Of a stretch of DNA of 64,000 nucleotides, positions 24,516 to 33,994 are shown piece by piece; position 1 is the stretch's first letter, and every line of letters starts with the position of its first letter. A program made the translations under genes and the position numbers. Below the pieces are notes generated by a model. That model was not told the origin of the DNA, made no database searches, and saw nothing but the letters and a program-made list of their open reading frames with translations. The DNA is taken from positions 124,001-188,000 of the forward strand of contig NZ_PDKN01000003.1 of NCBI RefSeq assembly GCF_004116335.1. Reading direction: 5' to 3'. This DNA comes from Candidatus Marinarcus aquaticus. Its GTDB lineage: Bacteria; Campylobacterota; Campylobacteria; Campylobacterales; Arcobacteraceae.

Positions 24516-26496
24516 TCAAGAAACTGTAAAACCAACCGAAACGTCTGCAACCCCTGTAGAATCTAAAGAGACAAAACCTCAAAACAGAAGTACCAGACGT
24601 CCTCGAAACAACGCTCCTAAAGAGAATACAAACTCCGAAGAGAGTAACACAGAGGGTCAACCAAATAAACGACGACCACAAAATAGAAGAAAACCAAAAC
24701 CAAATGGTAATGCACCTAGAGAAAATGGCAAAACTTCACAAAAAGGTTGGGTTACAGATCTTAAAAAGGCACATGCTATCAATGAGAAATCTCATAAAGA
24801 TAGACTGAACCCACACTATAAACTCAATTTAAATACCAACAGTAAAATTCGAATTACTCCACTGGGTGGATTAGGTGAAATTGGTGGAAACATGATGGTA
24901 ATTGAAACCGATACTTCCGCAATCATTGTAGATGTTGGTATGAGTTTCCCTGATGAAGATATGCATGGTGTGGATATATTAATTCCGGATTTCTCATATA
25001 TTCGAGAAATCAAGAGTAAAATCAAAGGTATTGTAATCACACACGGCCACGAAGACCATATTGGTGCAATGCCATACCTGTTTAAAGAGTTACAATTTCC
25101 TGTTTATGGAACATCATTACCTCTAGAGATGATTGGTGCAAAATTTGATGAACATAAAATGAGAGAGCACCGAAAACACTTCCGTGCAATTGAAAAGAGA
25201 GTTCCAATTAAGATTGGTGATTTTGAAGTGGAGTGGATTCATATTACACACTCAATTGTGGACTCATCAGCATTAGCAATTAAAACCGATGCGGGTACGA
25301 TTATTCACACAGGTGACTTCAAAATTGACCACACCCCTATTGATGGATATCCAACCGATTTACATCGATTAGCACACTATGGTGAAGAGGGTGTTTTACT
25401 TCTATTAAGTGATTCAACAAACTCTCACTCTCCTGGATTTACAAAATCAGAAAAAACAGTTGGCCCTACATTTGATAGCCTTTTTGCACGTTCAAAAGGA
25501 CGGGTAATCATGTCAACTTTCTCATCAAACATCCACCGAGTTGCGCAAGCCATTGAACATGGATTAAAGTATGGAAGAAAAGTGTGTGTGATTGGTCGAT
25601 CAATGGAGAAAAACTTAGATTTAGCATTGAAATTGGGTTACCTCAAATTTCCAAAAGATCAATTTATTGATGCACATGAAGTGAACAAATACAATGACAA
25701 AGAGGTCCTTATTGTAACCACCGGAAGCCAAGGTGAAGCAATGAGTGCCCTATACAGAATGGCAATTCATGAGCACAGACATATCAAGATTAAAGAGGAA
25801 GATCAAATCATCCTTTCTGCTCGAGCTATCCCTGGAAATGAAGGAAGTGTATCTGCGATTATCAACCACTTATTAAAAGCAGGTGCTCAAGTAGCATATC
25901 AAGACTTCAGTGAAATTCATGTATCTGGACATGCCGCGCAAGAAGAGCAAAAATTGATGTTAAGATTGGTAAAACCAAAATTCTTCTTACCTGTTCATGG
26001 TGAGTATAACCACGCATTACGACACTCTAAAACGGGGATTGACTGTGGTGTCTTAGAGAGAAACATCTATGTAATGACGGATGGTGAACAAATCGAAGTA
26101 ACACCAAAATACTTGAAAAAAGTAAAATCGGTTAAAACAGGTAAAGTCTATATTGATAACCAACTTAACCACAAAATTGCAGATGATGTTGTCATTGACA
26201 GACAAACTATGGCCAATGAAGGGGTGGTTATGATTGTGGCTCAAATCAGTGAAGACGAAAGAAAAGTATCTCAACTTCCACGAGTAAAATCATTTGGTTT
26301 GGTTCCAGACAGACAAGATAAAAACTTCTCAACAGAGATTGAAGAGTTATTGGCAACTTTCTTACAAAACAGTAAACCAGGTATTATGAAAAACAACAAA
26401 GTACTAGAAGATGAGTTAAGAAAAGTGGTACGAAAACACTGCTTTAGAAAATACAAAAAGTACCCAATGATCATACCAACACTATTTGTACAATAA
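24493..26496 (+). CDS. rnj: Ribonuclease J with disordered N-terminal extension
   Basis: A 667-aa beta-CASP metallo-beta-lactamase nuclease with 5'-3' exo- and endonuclease activity, the main mRNA decay enzyme in Campylobacterota. The zinc motif HGHEDHIG is at residues 184-191, HTGDFKID and the late HVSGHAAQEE region complete the active site. The first 115 residues are a low-complexity, Asn/Pro/Lys/Arg-rich arm not found in Firmicutes RNase J; a similar arm in Helicobacter RNase J contributes to RNA binding and activity. The Arg-rich arm may contact RNA or the partner helicase RhpA; a DEAD-box gene is at 53.9 kb. Confidence 0.95.
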   Translation: MTNENETNQETVKPTETSATPVESKETKPQNRSTRRPRNNAPKENTNSEESNTEGQPNKRRPQNRRKPKPNGNAPRENGKTSQKGWVTDLKKAHAINEKSHKDRLNPHYKLNLNTNSKIRITPLGGLGEIGGNMMVIETDTSAIIVDVGMSFPDEDMHGVDILIPDFSYIREIKSKIKGIVITHGHEDHIGAMPYLFKELQFPVYGTSLPLEMIGAKFDEHKMREHRKHFRAIEKRVPIKIGDFEVEWIHITHSIVDSSALAIKTDAGTIIHTGDFKIDHTPIDGYPTDLHRLAHYGEEGVLLLLSDSTNSHSPGFTKSEKTVGPTFDSLFARSKGRVIMSTFSSNIHRVAQAIEHGLKYGRKVCVIGRSMEKNLDLALKLGYLKFPKDQFIDAHEVNKYNDKEVLIVTTGSQGEAMSALYRMAIHEHRHIKIKEEDQIILSARAIPGNEGSVSAIINHLLKAGAQVAYQDFSEIHVSGHAAQEEQKLMLRLVKPKFFLPVHGEYNHALRHSKTGIDCGVLERNIYVMTDGEQIEVTPKYLKKVKSVKTGKVYIDNQLNHKIADDVVIDRQTMANEGVVMIVAQISEDERKVSQLPRVKSFGLVPDRQDKNFSTEIEELLATFLQNSKPGIMKNNKVLEDELRKVVRKHCFRKYKKYPMIIPTLFVQ

Positions 26497-26507
26497 GGAG
26501 TCATACT

Positions 26508-27470
26508 GTGGATTACAAAAGCATCGCACGAGAGGTTTTATTAACAGAAGCAAAAGAGTTAGAGTTTGCTGCACAAAACATTGGTGATGAGTTTGAAAAA
26601 GCAGTAGAACTCATAACTCAAATTGAGGGTAAACTTATCATCACTGGTGTGGGAAAATCAGGTTTAGTTGGAAGTAAAATTGCAGCTACTTTGGCCAGTA
26701 CAGGAACGAGCTCTTTTTTTCTTCACCCTACTGAAGCCATGCATGGTGACTTAGGTATGATTGGAAAGAAAGATGCCGTACTTGCTATTTCATACAGTGG
26801 AGAGAGTGAAGAACTTATTCAAATCCTACCGCACTTAAAACGTTTTGATATTCCTTTGATTGCCATGGCAAGAAAAGAGAATTCAACTTTAGGAAACTAT
26901 GCAGATATTTTCTTTAATATCAATGTCAATAAAGAGGCTTGTCCTTTAGATACAGCCCCTACTTCTTCTACTACATTAACCATGGCCATGGGAGATGCAT
27001 TGGCTGTGGCATTAATGAATAAGCGCAACTTTAAAAAAGAAGACTTTGCCTCTTTCCACCCAGGTGGAAGTTTAGGAAAAAAGCTTTTTGTGAAAGTCGA
27101 TGATCTTTTAAGAAAAGATAATTTACCAATTGTTTCACGTGAAACAAAACTCAAAGATGCTATTGTAGTCATGAGTGAAGGACGACTTGGAAATGTTGTC
27201 ATTATTGATGAAAATGAAAAAGTTATTGGACTTTTAAGTGATGGAGATTTAAGACGAGCACTCATGGAAGAGAACTTCACATTGGAGTGTTCAGTACAAA
27301 GCATTGCCACTTTAAACCCTAAAGTATTAAAAGATAGAAAGATGCTTGCAAGTGAAGCGCTAGAGATTATAGAAAACTATAAGATTCAACTTCTGTTGGT
27401 TCTGGATGAAGAAGACAAACTCATCGGAACTTTACATATACATGATTTAATTGAAGCAGGAATCAAATGA
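26508..27470 (+). CDS. kdsD: D-arabinose 5-phosphate isomerase (KdsD/KpsF)
   Basis: A 320-aa enzyme converting ribulose 5-phosphate to arabinose 5-phosphate, first step to Kdo of lipopolysaccharide. It has a SIS domain (about 30-180; GVGKSGLVGSKIAATLASTG and SYSGESEE) and two CBS repeats at the C-terminus (about 205-320). GTG start with AAGGAG. The second parS palindrome lies within codons encoding VSRET in the first CBS repeat. It overlaps the next gene by 4 bp. Confidence 0.95.
   Translation: MDYKSIAREVLLTEAKELEFAAQNIGDEFEKAVELITQIEGKLIITGVGKSGLVGSKIAATLASTGTSSFFLHPTEAMHGDLGMIGKKDAVLAISYSGESEELIQILPHLKRFDIPLIAMARKENSTLGNYADIFFNINVNKEACPLDTAPTSSTTLTMAMGDALAVALMNKRNFKKEDFASFHPGGSLGKKLFVKVDDLLRKDNLPIVSRETKLKDAIVVMSEGRLGNVVIIDENEKVIGLLSDGDLRRALMEENFTLECSVQSIATLNPKVLKDRKMLASEALEIIENYKIQLLLVLDEEDKLIGTLHIHDLIEAGIK
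27131..27146. other. parS centromere-like site 2 (perfect, intragenic)
   Basis: TGTTTCACGTGAAACA again matches the parS consensus at all 16 positions. It lies inside kdsD, 5482 bp from site 1, where codons for V-S-R-E-T happen to allow the palindrome. Confidence 0.85.
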
Positions 27471-28258
27471 AAAAAGAAGAAGAGAATACTCAACAAAGAT
27501 TGAACAAATACATCTCTCACAATACAAACTACTCTCGACGAGAAGCAGATAAATTGATTGAAGAGGGAGAAGTTACCGTAAACAAAAAACCCGTCCTTGA
27601 TATGGGTATGAAAGTGGATGAAAATGATACAGTTACCATCAAAGGCAAACCAATCAAGATTGATAAAAACAAAATGTATACGGTTATTGTTTATAATAAA
27701 CCTAAAGGGGAACTCGTAACAAAAAATGACCCCCAAGGACGAAAAGTTATCTTTGATACCATTGGAAAAAAATACAAACATTTTCTGCCGATTGGTCGAC
27801 TTGACTACTCAAGTGAAGGGGTTCTTCTTTTAACGGATTCAGTGGATGTCTATAATTCATTGGTACACTCCAATTTAGAAAGAGTTTATAAAATAAAAGT
27901 AAACGGACCCATAACCAAAGCCATTGAAGATGCAATGCAACACGGTTTAGAGTTAGAAGATGCAAGTAAAGGGGCCCATGATAAGAGTGAAATTGACTCC
28001 ATGACTTTTGCACCCTTTAACGCCTATCAAATTCAAACCAATAATAACAACTTCTCTAAACTGAAAGTTTCTATTTCAGAAGGAAAAAACAGAGAACTTC
28101 GACGTTTTTTTGCACACTTTGATTTGGAAGTTTTAGACCTAAAACGATTAGACTTTGGAGGAGTTACATTAAACAACCTCCCAACTGGGAAAAAACGTTT
28201 CCTTTCAAAAGAGGAGTATAAAAACTTACGCCATTTTATTGAAGATCAAACAAGATAA
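27467..28258 (+). CDS. RsuA/RluB-family pseudouridine synthase
   Basis: A 263-aa enzyme with an N-terminal S4 RNA-binding domain (about 10-70: QRLNKYISHNTNYSRREADKLI) and a pseudouridine synthase domain with catalytic Asp in GRLDYSSEGVLLLT (about 107-120). KPKGELVTKNDPQGR and GKNRELRRFF are further family motifs. The RluB/RluE/RsuA group modifies rRNA; the exact position cannot be fixed, though RluB (23S U2605) is the commonest match. It ends 1 bp into rarA. Confidence 0.9.
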   Translation: MKKEEENTQQRLNKYISHNTNYSRREADKLIEEGEVTVNKKPVLDMGMKVDENDTVTIKGKPIKIDKNKMYTVIVYNKPKGELVTKNDPQGRKVIFDTIGKKYKHFLPIGRLDYSSEGVLLLTDSVDVYNSLVHSNLERVYKIKVNGPITKAIEDAMQHGLELEDASKGAHDKSEIDSMTFAPFNAYQIQTNNNNFSKLKVSISEGKNRELRRFFAHFDLEVLDLKRLDFGGVTLNNLPTGKKRFLSKEEYKNLRHFIEDQTR

Positions 28259-29445
28259 TGAATAACTTAGCCAATATACTTCGTCCACAAACGTTAAAAG
28301 ATTTTGTTGGTCAAACACACATTATTGGTTCCAATAAAGCTCTGTACAAACTCATAGAAAAGAAAGAGATACCACATCTCTTTTTTTATGGAAAACCAGG
28401 AACAGGGAAAACAACACTTGCTAAAATCATAGCAAAAAGCATTGACAGTGATTACTATTACTTTAATGCCACGACCATAAAAGTTGAAGATTTACGAAAA
28501 GTTTTTAAGCAGTATGAAAACTCACTGATTAAACCTACTGTATTTATTGATGAAGTACATCGTCTCTCAAAAAATCAACAAGAGGTCCTTCTGCCCATCA
28601 TGGAAAACTATGATGCGATTATCATAGGTGCCAGTACAGAAAATCCATTTTTTACTTTGACCAATGCCATACGTTCACGAGCATTTGCTTATGAGTTTAA
28701 AGCACTCAATCGAAGTGAACTGGCACATCTTCTTGATAAAGCATTGAGCCAACTTGCTATTACACTTGAAAAGAGTGCCGAAGACTTTTTAATCGATTCA
28801 AGCAGTGGTGACGCCAGAGCAATGCTTAATCTGCTTGATTTTTCCTCTAAAGTGACTTCAAATATTACTTTAGAGACACTGCAACAATTAAGAGAGAATG
28901 CTATTGCAGATGGGGTGAGTTCCAGCGACTCTCACTATGACCTTGCCAGTGCAATGATAAAATCTTTAAGAGGAAGCGACGTAGATGCCGCTTTGTATTA
29001 TGTGGCACGTTTGGTTGCTGGAGGAGAACGTGTGGAGTTTATCACGCGTAGATTGGTCATATTTGCCAGCGAAGATATTGGCAATGCCAATCCCAATGCA
29101 CTTAACCTAGCAGTAAGCACCATGCAAGCATGTTCAACCATTGGATACCCAGAGTGTCGTATCATTTTAGCTCAATGTGTAGTCTATTTGGCCTCTTCAC
29201 CTAAATCAAATAGCGCGTATGAGGGAATCAATAAAGCATTACAAGACATAAAAAATGGTAGAATATTAGAAATACCAAATCATATCAAAGACAGCGCGCA
29301 TAACTATAAATATCCTCATGCGTATGGTGGATGGGTCGAACAACAATATCTCAAAGAGGATATTACCTATTACGAGAGTCAAAACATTGGTTTTGAAAAG
29401 ACTCTAAATGATTGGTTAGACAAAATAAAGAAAAAGGAAAAGTAA
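28258..29445 (+). CDS. rarA: Replication-associated recombination protein A (RarA/MgsA)
   Basis: A 395-aa AAA+ ATPase that acts at stalled replication forks with SSB. Walker A GKPGTGKTT (about 45-53), Walker B FIDEVHR (about 95-101), sensor 1 GASTENP and arginine finger region IRSRAFA are clear, followed by the family-specific C-terminal tetramerisation region with ASEDIGNANP and AYGGWVEQQYL. Length is a little short but complete. Its stop overlaps the hemJ start (TAATG). Confidence 0.95.
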   Translation: MNNLANILRPQTLKDFVGQTHIIGSNKALYKLIEKKEIPHLFFYGKPGTGKTTLAKIIAKSIDSDYYYFNATTIKVEDLRKVFKQYENSLIKPTVFIDEVHRLSKNQQEVLLPIMENYDAIIIGASTENPFFTLTNAIRSRAFAYEFKALNRSELAHLLDKALSQLAITLEKSAEDFLIDSSSGDARAMLNLLDFSSKVTSNITLETLQQLRENAIADGVSSSDSHYDLASAMIKSLRGSDVDAALYYVARLVAGGERVEFITRRLVIFASEDIGNANPNALNLAVSTMQACSTIGYPECRIILAQCVVYLASSPKSNSAYEGINKALQDIKNGRILEIPNHIKDSAHNYKYPHAYGGWVEQQYLKEDITYYESQNIGFEKTLNDWLDKIKKKEK

Positions 29446-29957
29446 TGGAGTATTACACTTGGATATTAACATTTCACGTTATGTCGTTTATGTCATGGAT
29501 GGCCATGCTGTTTTATCTGCCGCGTCTTTTTGTTTACCATGTTGAATATAAAGACAAAAAAGAGTTTGTAGAAGTTGTAGAGATTCAAGAAGAAAAAATC
29601 TATAACTACATTGGACACCCAGCGATGTGGGCTACGTTTTTAAGTGGGGCATGGATGCTTTATCTGAATCCCTCTGTTTTACAAGGTGGCGGATGGATGC
29701 ATGCCAAAATATTTGTCGTGACTTTTTTAATCATGTATTCACTCTCATTAAACTATTTTAGAAAAGAGCTTAAAGCAAATCGTTGTACCAAAGATGGAAA
29801 ATTCTTTAGAGCGTATAATGAAGTACCAACACTCTTTGCATTGCTCATTGTAGGTTATGTAATTACTAAAACTTTTTCATTTCTATTCACACTTATTGCC
29901 GTTGCCATTTTTGCATTTATTGGATACAAAATTTTAACTAAAAAAGAGAAAGCATGA
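29445..29957 (+). CDS. hemJ: Protoporphyrinogen oxidase HemJ (CopD/UPF0093 family)
   Basis: A 170-aa membrane protein with four to five helices. The N-terminal FHVMSFMSWMAMLFYLPRLFVYH gives the conserved His and the LPRLFVYH motif of HemJ, and WMHAKIFVV supplies the second His region. HemJ oxidises protoporphyrinogen IX in the penultimate step of heme synthesis and binds heme itself. The frame is open further upstream but ATG at 29445 overlaps the rarA stop and fits the family start. Confidence 0.9.
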   Translation: MEYYTWILTFHVMSFMSWMAMLFYLPRLFVYHVEYKDKKEFVEVVEIQEEKIYNYIGHPAMWATFLSGAWMLYLNPSVLQGGGWMHAKIFVVTFLIMYSLSLNYFRKELKANRCTKDGKFFRAYNEVPTLFALLIVGYVITKTFSFLFTLIAVAIFAFIGYKILTKKEKA

Positions 29958-31363
29958 CGTTTGAAAAGTATTATGTTTTAGATACCAATATTCTGCTTGA
30001 AGATGCAACCAATATCTTCAAGCTCTCTGATAACAATAACAATCTTCTTATACTTCCTGAAACCGTTTTAGATGAGATTGACAGCAAAAAAAGTGGATTT
30101 GATGAAATCAACTTTCAAGCAAGAGAGTTTGCTCGAACGTTAGAGAATGCAACCATAGAGAGTTCTATCAGTATTGAAGAGCATAAAATTGTACGCCTTA
30201 AGGTATTAGATAAAACAGGTGCTATGATTGATATCATCTCAAAAGATGAATATGTTGCCAACTCTAAAAATGTGGCCATTAATATTTTTAATGACCGAAA
30301 AATATTAGAAATCGCCTCTTTTGCAAATGTCTACTATGAAAAACCAGTCGTTTTTTTATCACTTGACATTATGGCTCGTACACGAGCACTTTCAATGGAC
30401 ATTCAAACCGATGCTCTCTTTGGAACAAAAAGTGATTTTAATTTTGAGTTTCATAAAGAGGTGGTGGTGCCTTTTGAAGAGATTGAGTTTTTAGAAAACA
30501 GTGATATCACACAGTATGACCCCGATTACCAATGCTATAACTTCACCTACAGTTTTAAAGTTAAAAGCTCAGATCAAATCATTTTAGCTGGGGTTCAAAA
30601 TGGAAAAGTTCGTCTGCTTGATGAGGGTGAAATACGAGATCAAATCATCACACCACTCAACATGGAACAACTTTTCTTCTGTAATGCCATCTTACAGCAC
30701 TACTACAACGTTTTAATCGTTGAAGCCAAGGCTGGGTCAGGAAAAACCCTTTTGGCCCTTAGTGGTGCTTTAAAACTCATCAGACGTAAAGAGTTTCAAC
30801 GTATCATCTATATCCGTAACTCCATTGAGTCTTTGGATAAAGGAGAGGACATTGGATATCTTCCTGGTTATGAGGAAAAATTCAAGATTTATAACCACCC
30901 TTTGATGGACAGTTTGGATTATATCATTCGAAGTGACCATAAAAAAAGACACAGTAATAAAAAAGAGAGTACCTATGAACCTTTAGAAGATGCTGAAGTG
31001 ACCACGCGTATTGAACAACTCATTGCCAACTATAACATTGAAACCATGTGGGTGGGTGAAATGAGAGGACGTACGCTTTCAAATGCTTTTGTCATCATTG
31101 ATGAAGCGCAAAACATGTCAAATAAAACCATGCAAATGGTACTTTCAAGAATTGATTCCAGTTGTAAAGTGATTGTGCTTGGAAGTAACATGCAAATTGA
31201 CAACTTTTACGTCAATAAATACACCAATGCTTTAACCACTCTGCTTAAATCGACTCAACAAGAAAGTGATTTGGTTAAACTCTTTGCCGTTAAACTTAAA
31301 AAAGTACTTCGAGGCCCAATTACAGAGTGGGCAGAGTCAATCTTTTCTACAGAAAATAAATAG
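29954..31363 (+). CDS. PIN-PhoH family ATPase/ribonuclease
   Basis: A 469-aa fusion of an N-terminal PIN nuclease domain (about 5-150; YVLDTNILL with first acidic residue, later DLDIM-like SLDIMARTRA) and a C-terminal PhoH ATPase domain (about 235-465; Walker A EAKAGSGKTLLAL, Walker B FVIIDEAQN). PhoH2-type proteins combine RNA helicase and RNase activity. Overlaps hemJ by 4 bp. A gap of 100 bp with its own promoter and hairpin follows. Confidence 0.92.
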   Translation: MTFEKYYVLDTNILLEDATNIFKLSDNNNNLLILPETVLDEIDSKKSGFDEINFQAREFARTLENATIESSISIEEHKIVRLKVLDKTGAMIDIISKDEYVANSKNVAINIFNDRKILEIASFANVYYEKPVVFLSLDIMARTRALSMDIQTDALFGTKSDFNFEFHKEVVVPFEEIEFLENSDITQYDPDYQCYNFTYSFKVKSSDQIILAGVQNGKVRLLDEGEIRDQIITPLNMEQLFFCNAILQHYYNVLIVEAKAGSGKTLLALSGALKLIRRKEFQRIIYIRNSIESLDKGEDIGYLPGYEEKFKIYNHPLMDSLDYIIRSDHKKRHSNKKESTYEPLEDAEVTTRIEQLIANYNIETMWVGEMRGRTLSNAFVIIDEAQNMSNKTMQMVLSRIDSSCKVIVLGSNMQIDNFYVNKYTNALTTLLKSTQQESDLVKLFAVKLKKVLRGPITEWAESIFSTENK

Positions 31364-31428
31364 TAGAGAATCTTTGAAAATTAATTTTTTGAGCTTCCTT
31401 CTAATATAAACCCAACTTTAAATCAGAT

Positions 31429-31464
31429 TTTGATACCTTTATAAAAAAATCCAAAGGTATCAAA
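31429..31464 (+). promoter_or_regulatory. 12-bp hairpin sequestering the ribosome-binding site
   Basis: TTTGATACCTTT (31429-31440) pairs perfectly with AAAGGTATCAAA (31453-31464) around a 12-nt loop. The right arm contains the only Shine-Dalgarno (AAAGG, 31453-31457) and the first base of the start codon at 31464. A likely -10 (TAATATAAA near 31411) would place the mRNA start just before the left arm. Confidence 0.6.
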
Positions 31465-32399
31465 TGAAGATTGTATTCTTAGACCGTTCTACACTAGGAG
31501 AGGATATCCCTTTATCATTTTTTAATGATTTGGGAGAAGTGGTAAGTTATGACATCACTCAGCCTGAACAAACCATTAATCGTCTACAAGATGCCGATGT
31601 TGTTGTAACAAATAAAGTAGTAATCAACAAAGAAGTAATGGATAAAACCTCTCTTAAACTCATCTGTGTCAGTGCAACGGGTACAAACAACATTGACATG
31701 CAATATGCCCAAGATAAAGGAATTATGGTTAAAAATGTGGCAGGGTATTCCACACACTCAGTGGCTCAAGTCACCCTCTCATTGGTTTTAGATTTTGTTC
31801 AACACTTGAATTATTATAAAAAGTATGTCAACAACCAACAATGGCAAATCTCACCTATATTTACGCACATTGGTCAACCCTTTCATGAAATCAACAATAA
31901 GAAGTGGGGAATCATTGGTTTGGGTACCATTGGTACACAAGTTGCAACGATAGCTCAAGCAATGGGTGCAAAAGTGTGTTACTACTCCACATCTGGAACC
32001 AATCATAACAAAGAGATTCCCTCTTGCAGTTTAGAAGAGCTCTTAAGCAGTTGCGATATTATCACCATACATGCGCCTTTAAATGATGCAACACTGAACT
32101 TACTCAATAAAGAAAATCTGCCTTTTTTAAAAGAGAAAAGCATAGTAATCAATGTAGGACGTGGTGGCATCATCAATGAAGAGGATTTGGCACAGTTTAT
32201 CGATACAAAAGAGGTCTACTTTGGATTGGACGTTGTTTCACGTGAACCAATTGAAGCAAACAATCCATTATTAACCATTCAACATAAAGAGAGATTGACC
32301 ATCACACCACATGTTGCATGGTCATCGATTGAAGCAAGAGAGGCATTAGTAAAAATGGTTTATAACAATATTGCAGAGTTTAAAAAGGCGCATGTATGA
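31464..32399 (+). CDS. D-2-hydroxyacid dehydrogenase (NAD-dependent)
   Basis: A 311-aa D-isomer-specific 2-hydroxyacid dehydrogenase. The NAD-binding motif GIIGLGTIGTQVA lies near residues 150-162, the substrate-binding Arg in NVGRGGIINEE near 232, and the catalytic His in ITPHVAWSS near 282. Close families include glycerate, phosphoglycerate and hydroxypyruvate reductases; substrate cannot be fixed. It overlaps the FrdA-like gene by 4 bp, suggesting that a 2-hydroxyacid or its oxo form is handled together with the flavoprotein. The third parS-like site lies in its codons for VSREP. Confidence 0.92.
   Translation: MKIVFLDRSTLGEDIPLSFFNDLGEVVSYDITQPEQTINRLQDADVVVTNKVVINKEVMDKTSLKLICVSATGTNNIDMQYAQDKGIMVKNVAGYSTHSVAQVTLSLVLDFVQHLNYYKKYVNNQQWQISPIFTHIGQPFHEINNKKWGIIGLGTIGTQVATIAQAMGAKVCYYSTSGTNHNKEIPSCSLEELLSSCDIITIHAPLNDATLNLLNKENLPFLKEKSIVINVGRGGIINEEDLAQFIDTKEVYFGLDVVSREPIEANNPLLTIQHKERLTITPHVAWSSIEAREALVKMVYNNIAEFKKAHV
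32234..32249. other. parS-like site 3 (one mismatch, intragenic)
   Basis: TGTTTCACGTGAACCA differs from the parS consensus at one position (A to C near the right end). It lies inside the D-2-hydroxyacid dehydrogenase gene, 5103 bp from site 2. Confidence 0.65.
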
Positions 32400-33991
32400 T
32401 CGATGTTCTGGTTGTAGGTTCAGGAGGTGCGGGACTTTCTGCAGCGTTACATGCAAAAAAAGAGGGAGCCAATGTCCTTGTTGTATCTAAAACCTACCCT
32501 ACTCACTCACAAACATGTCAGGCACAAGGCGGTATGAATGCTGTTATCACTGAGCAAGACAGAGTTGAAAACCATGTACACGATACGTTGAAGTCTTCTC
32601 ATGGCTTAGGGGAAGAAGCCACCATTCAAAGCATGTGTGAAGATGCCAAACCCATTATTGAATGGTTAGATGAACTGGGTGTGCCTTTTACACGAACCAG
32701 TGAGGGGAAAATTGCACAAAGAAAAATGGGCGGAGCCAGTCACAGTCGTTCATGTTACAGTGCGGACTATACAGGGCTTAAAATTCTACATACGCTTTAT
32801 GATACAGCACTTAAAGAGAACATTGAGTTCCTGAATGAACACATGATTCTAAACATCATTGTAGAAAATGAACAAGCCGTGGGAATCACAGCCATGGATT
32901 TAAAAACCTCACAAGTTAAAGAGATCCTTGCTAAAACGGTTATCTTGGCAACAGGAGGCTATATATCTATTTATAATGGGTTTAATACCAACTCCAATGC
33001 CACAACGGGTGATGGCGTTGCTGCAGCGTTACGAGCGGGTGCAAAACTTTCAAATATGGAGTTTATACAATTTCACCCAACCGCTATAAAAGGGGCGAAT
33101 GTGCTTATCAGTGAGAGTGCACGAGGAGAAGGCGGTTATTTGGTTGATGACAAGGGTGAGCGTTTTGTGGATGAATTAAAGCCACGAGATGTGGTCGCAC
33201 GCGCTATTTATGACAAAATGCATCAAGACAAAACTGTTTATTTGGACTTACGACATTTAGGATTGGATAAAATCAATGAGGTCATGCCACAAGAGAGACG
33301 TTTGGCCATGCAGTTTGCGCATGTAAAAATTGAAGAGGAGTTGCTTCCTATTAACCCAGCAGCTCACTACTGTATGGGTGGGGTATTTATCAATGACAGA
33401 AGTGAAACCACACGTGAAAACCTCTATGCTTGTGGAGAGTGTGCACAAAGCAATGTACATGGAGCAAACCGTTTAGGAGGAAACTCTCTTTTAGAGATTC
33501 TCTCTTTTGGTAAAAAAGCAGGAACTGAAGCTGCATTAAAAGCTCGTAATACGCAATATCTTACAAAAGAGGATACTCAACAGTATCAAAGCGATAAAAA
33601 CTTTATTGCACAAGTGTTTCATCTGCCCAATCAAATTGATTTTTATGATAAAAAAGCATTTATGGGAAAAATATTTTTCAGAAATGTTGGTCTGTACCGA
33701 AATGACATCAACATGAAAGCAGTACTTTCACAGGTACGTCAATGGCAAAAAGAGTTTATGTTTATGGGAATTACGGATAAGTGCACTATCTATAACCGTA
33801 ATTTAGTCGAGTTTATTGAGTTTGGAAACATGCTCGAACTCTCTGAAGTGGTTGTTATCAGTGCCATCAGTCGTTGTGAAAGCAGAGGGGCACACTACAG
33901 AGAAGACCACCCCATGGAAGTGGAATCGTATGCTAAGAATTCGATTGCTTATCGATACGACAACACGCTAGCTGTAGAGTTTAAAGGATAA
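32396..33991 (+). CDS. Fumarate reductase/succinate dehydrogenase flavoprotein subunit (E-type)
   Basis: A 531-aa FAD-containing catalytic subunit. The dinucleotide motif GSGGAG is at 8-13, and His37 in THSQTCQAQGG is placed where FAD is covalently bound in FrdA/SdhA. The substrate region has HPTAIKGANVLISESARGEGG with the family's catalytic Arg, and the C-terminal GANRLGGNSLLE is typical. No signal peptide or Tat motif is seen, so unlike periplasmic MfrA of Campylobacter it should be cytoplasmic. It is followed by an iron-sulfur subunit but no membrane anchor or CCG-domain subunit. L-aspartate oxidase is an alternative fold relative, but the paired B subunit argues against it. Confidence 0.88.
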   Translation: MIDVLVVGSGGAGLSAALHAKKEGANVLVVSKTYPTHSQTCQAQGGMNAVITEQDRVENHVHDTLKSSHGLGEEATIQSMCEDAKPIIEWLDELGVPFTRTSEGKIAQRKMGGASHSRSCYSADYTGLKILHTLYDTALKENIEFLNEHMILNIIVENEQAVGITAMDLKTSQVKEILAKTVILATGGYISIYNGFNTNSNATTGDGVAAALRAGAKLSNMEFIQFHPTAIKGANVLISESARGEGGYLVDDKGERFVDELKPRDVVARAIYDKMHQDKTVYLDLRHLGLDKINEVMPQERRLAMQFAHVKIEEELLPINPAAHYCMGGVFINDRSETTRENLYACGECAQSNVHGANRLGGNSLLEILSFGKKAGTEAALKARNTQYLTKEDTQQYQSDKNFIAQVFHLPNQIDFYDKKAFMGKIFFRNVGLYRNDINMKAVLSQVRQWQKEFMFMGITDKCTIYNRNLVEFIEFGNMLELSEVVVISAISRCESRGAHYREDHPMEVESYAKNSIAYRYDNTLAVEFKG

Positions 33992-33994
33992 ACA

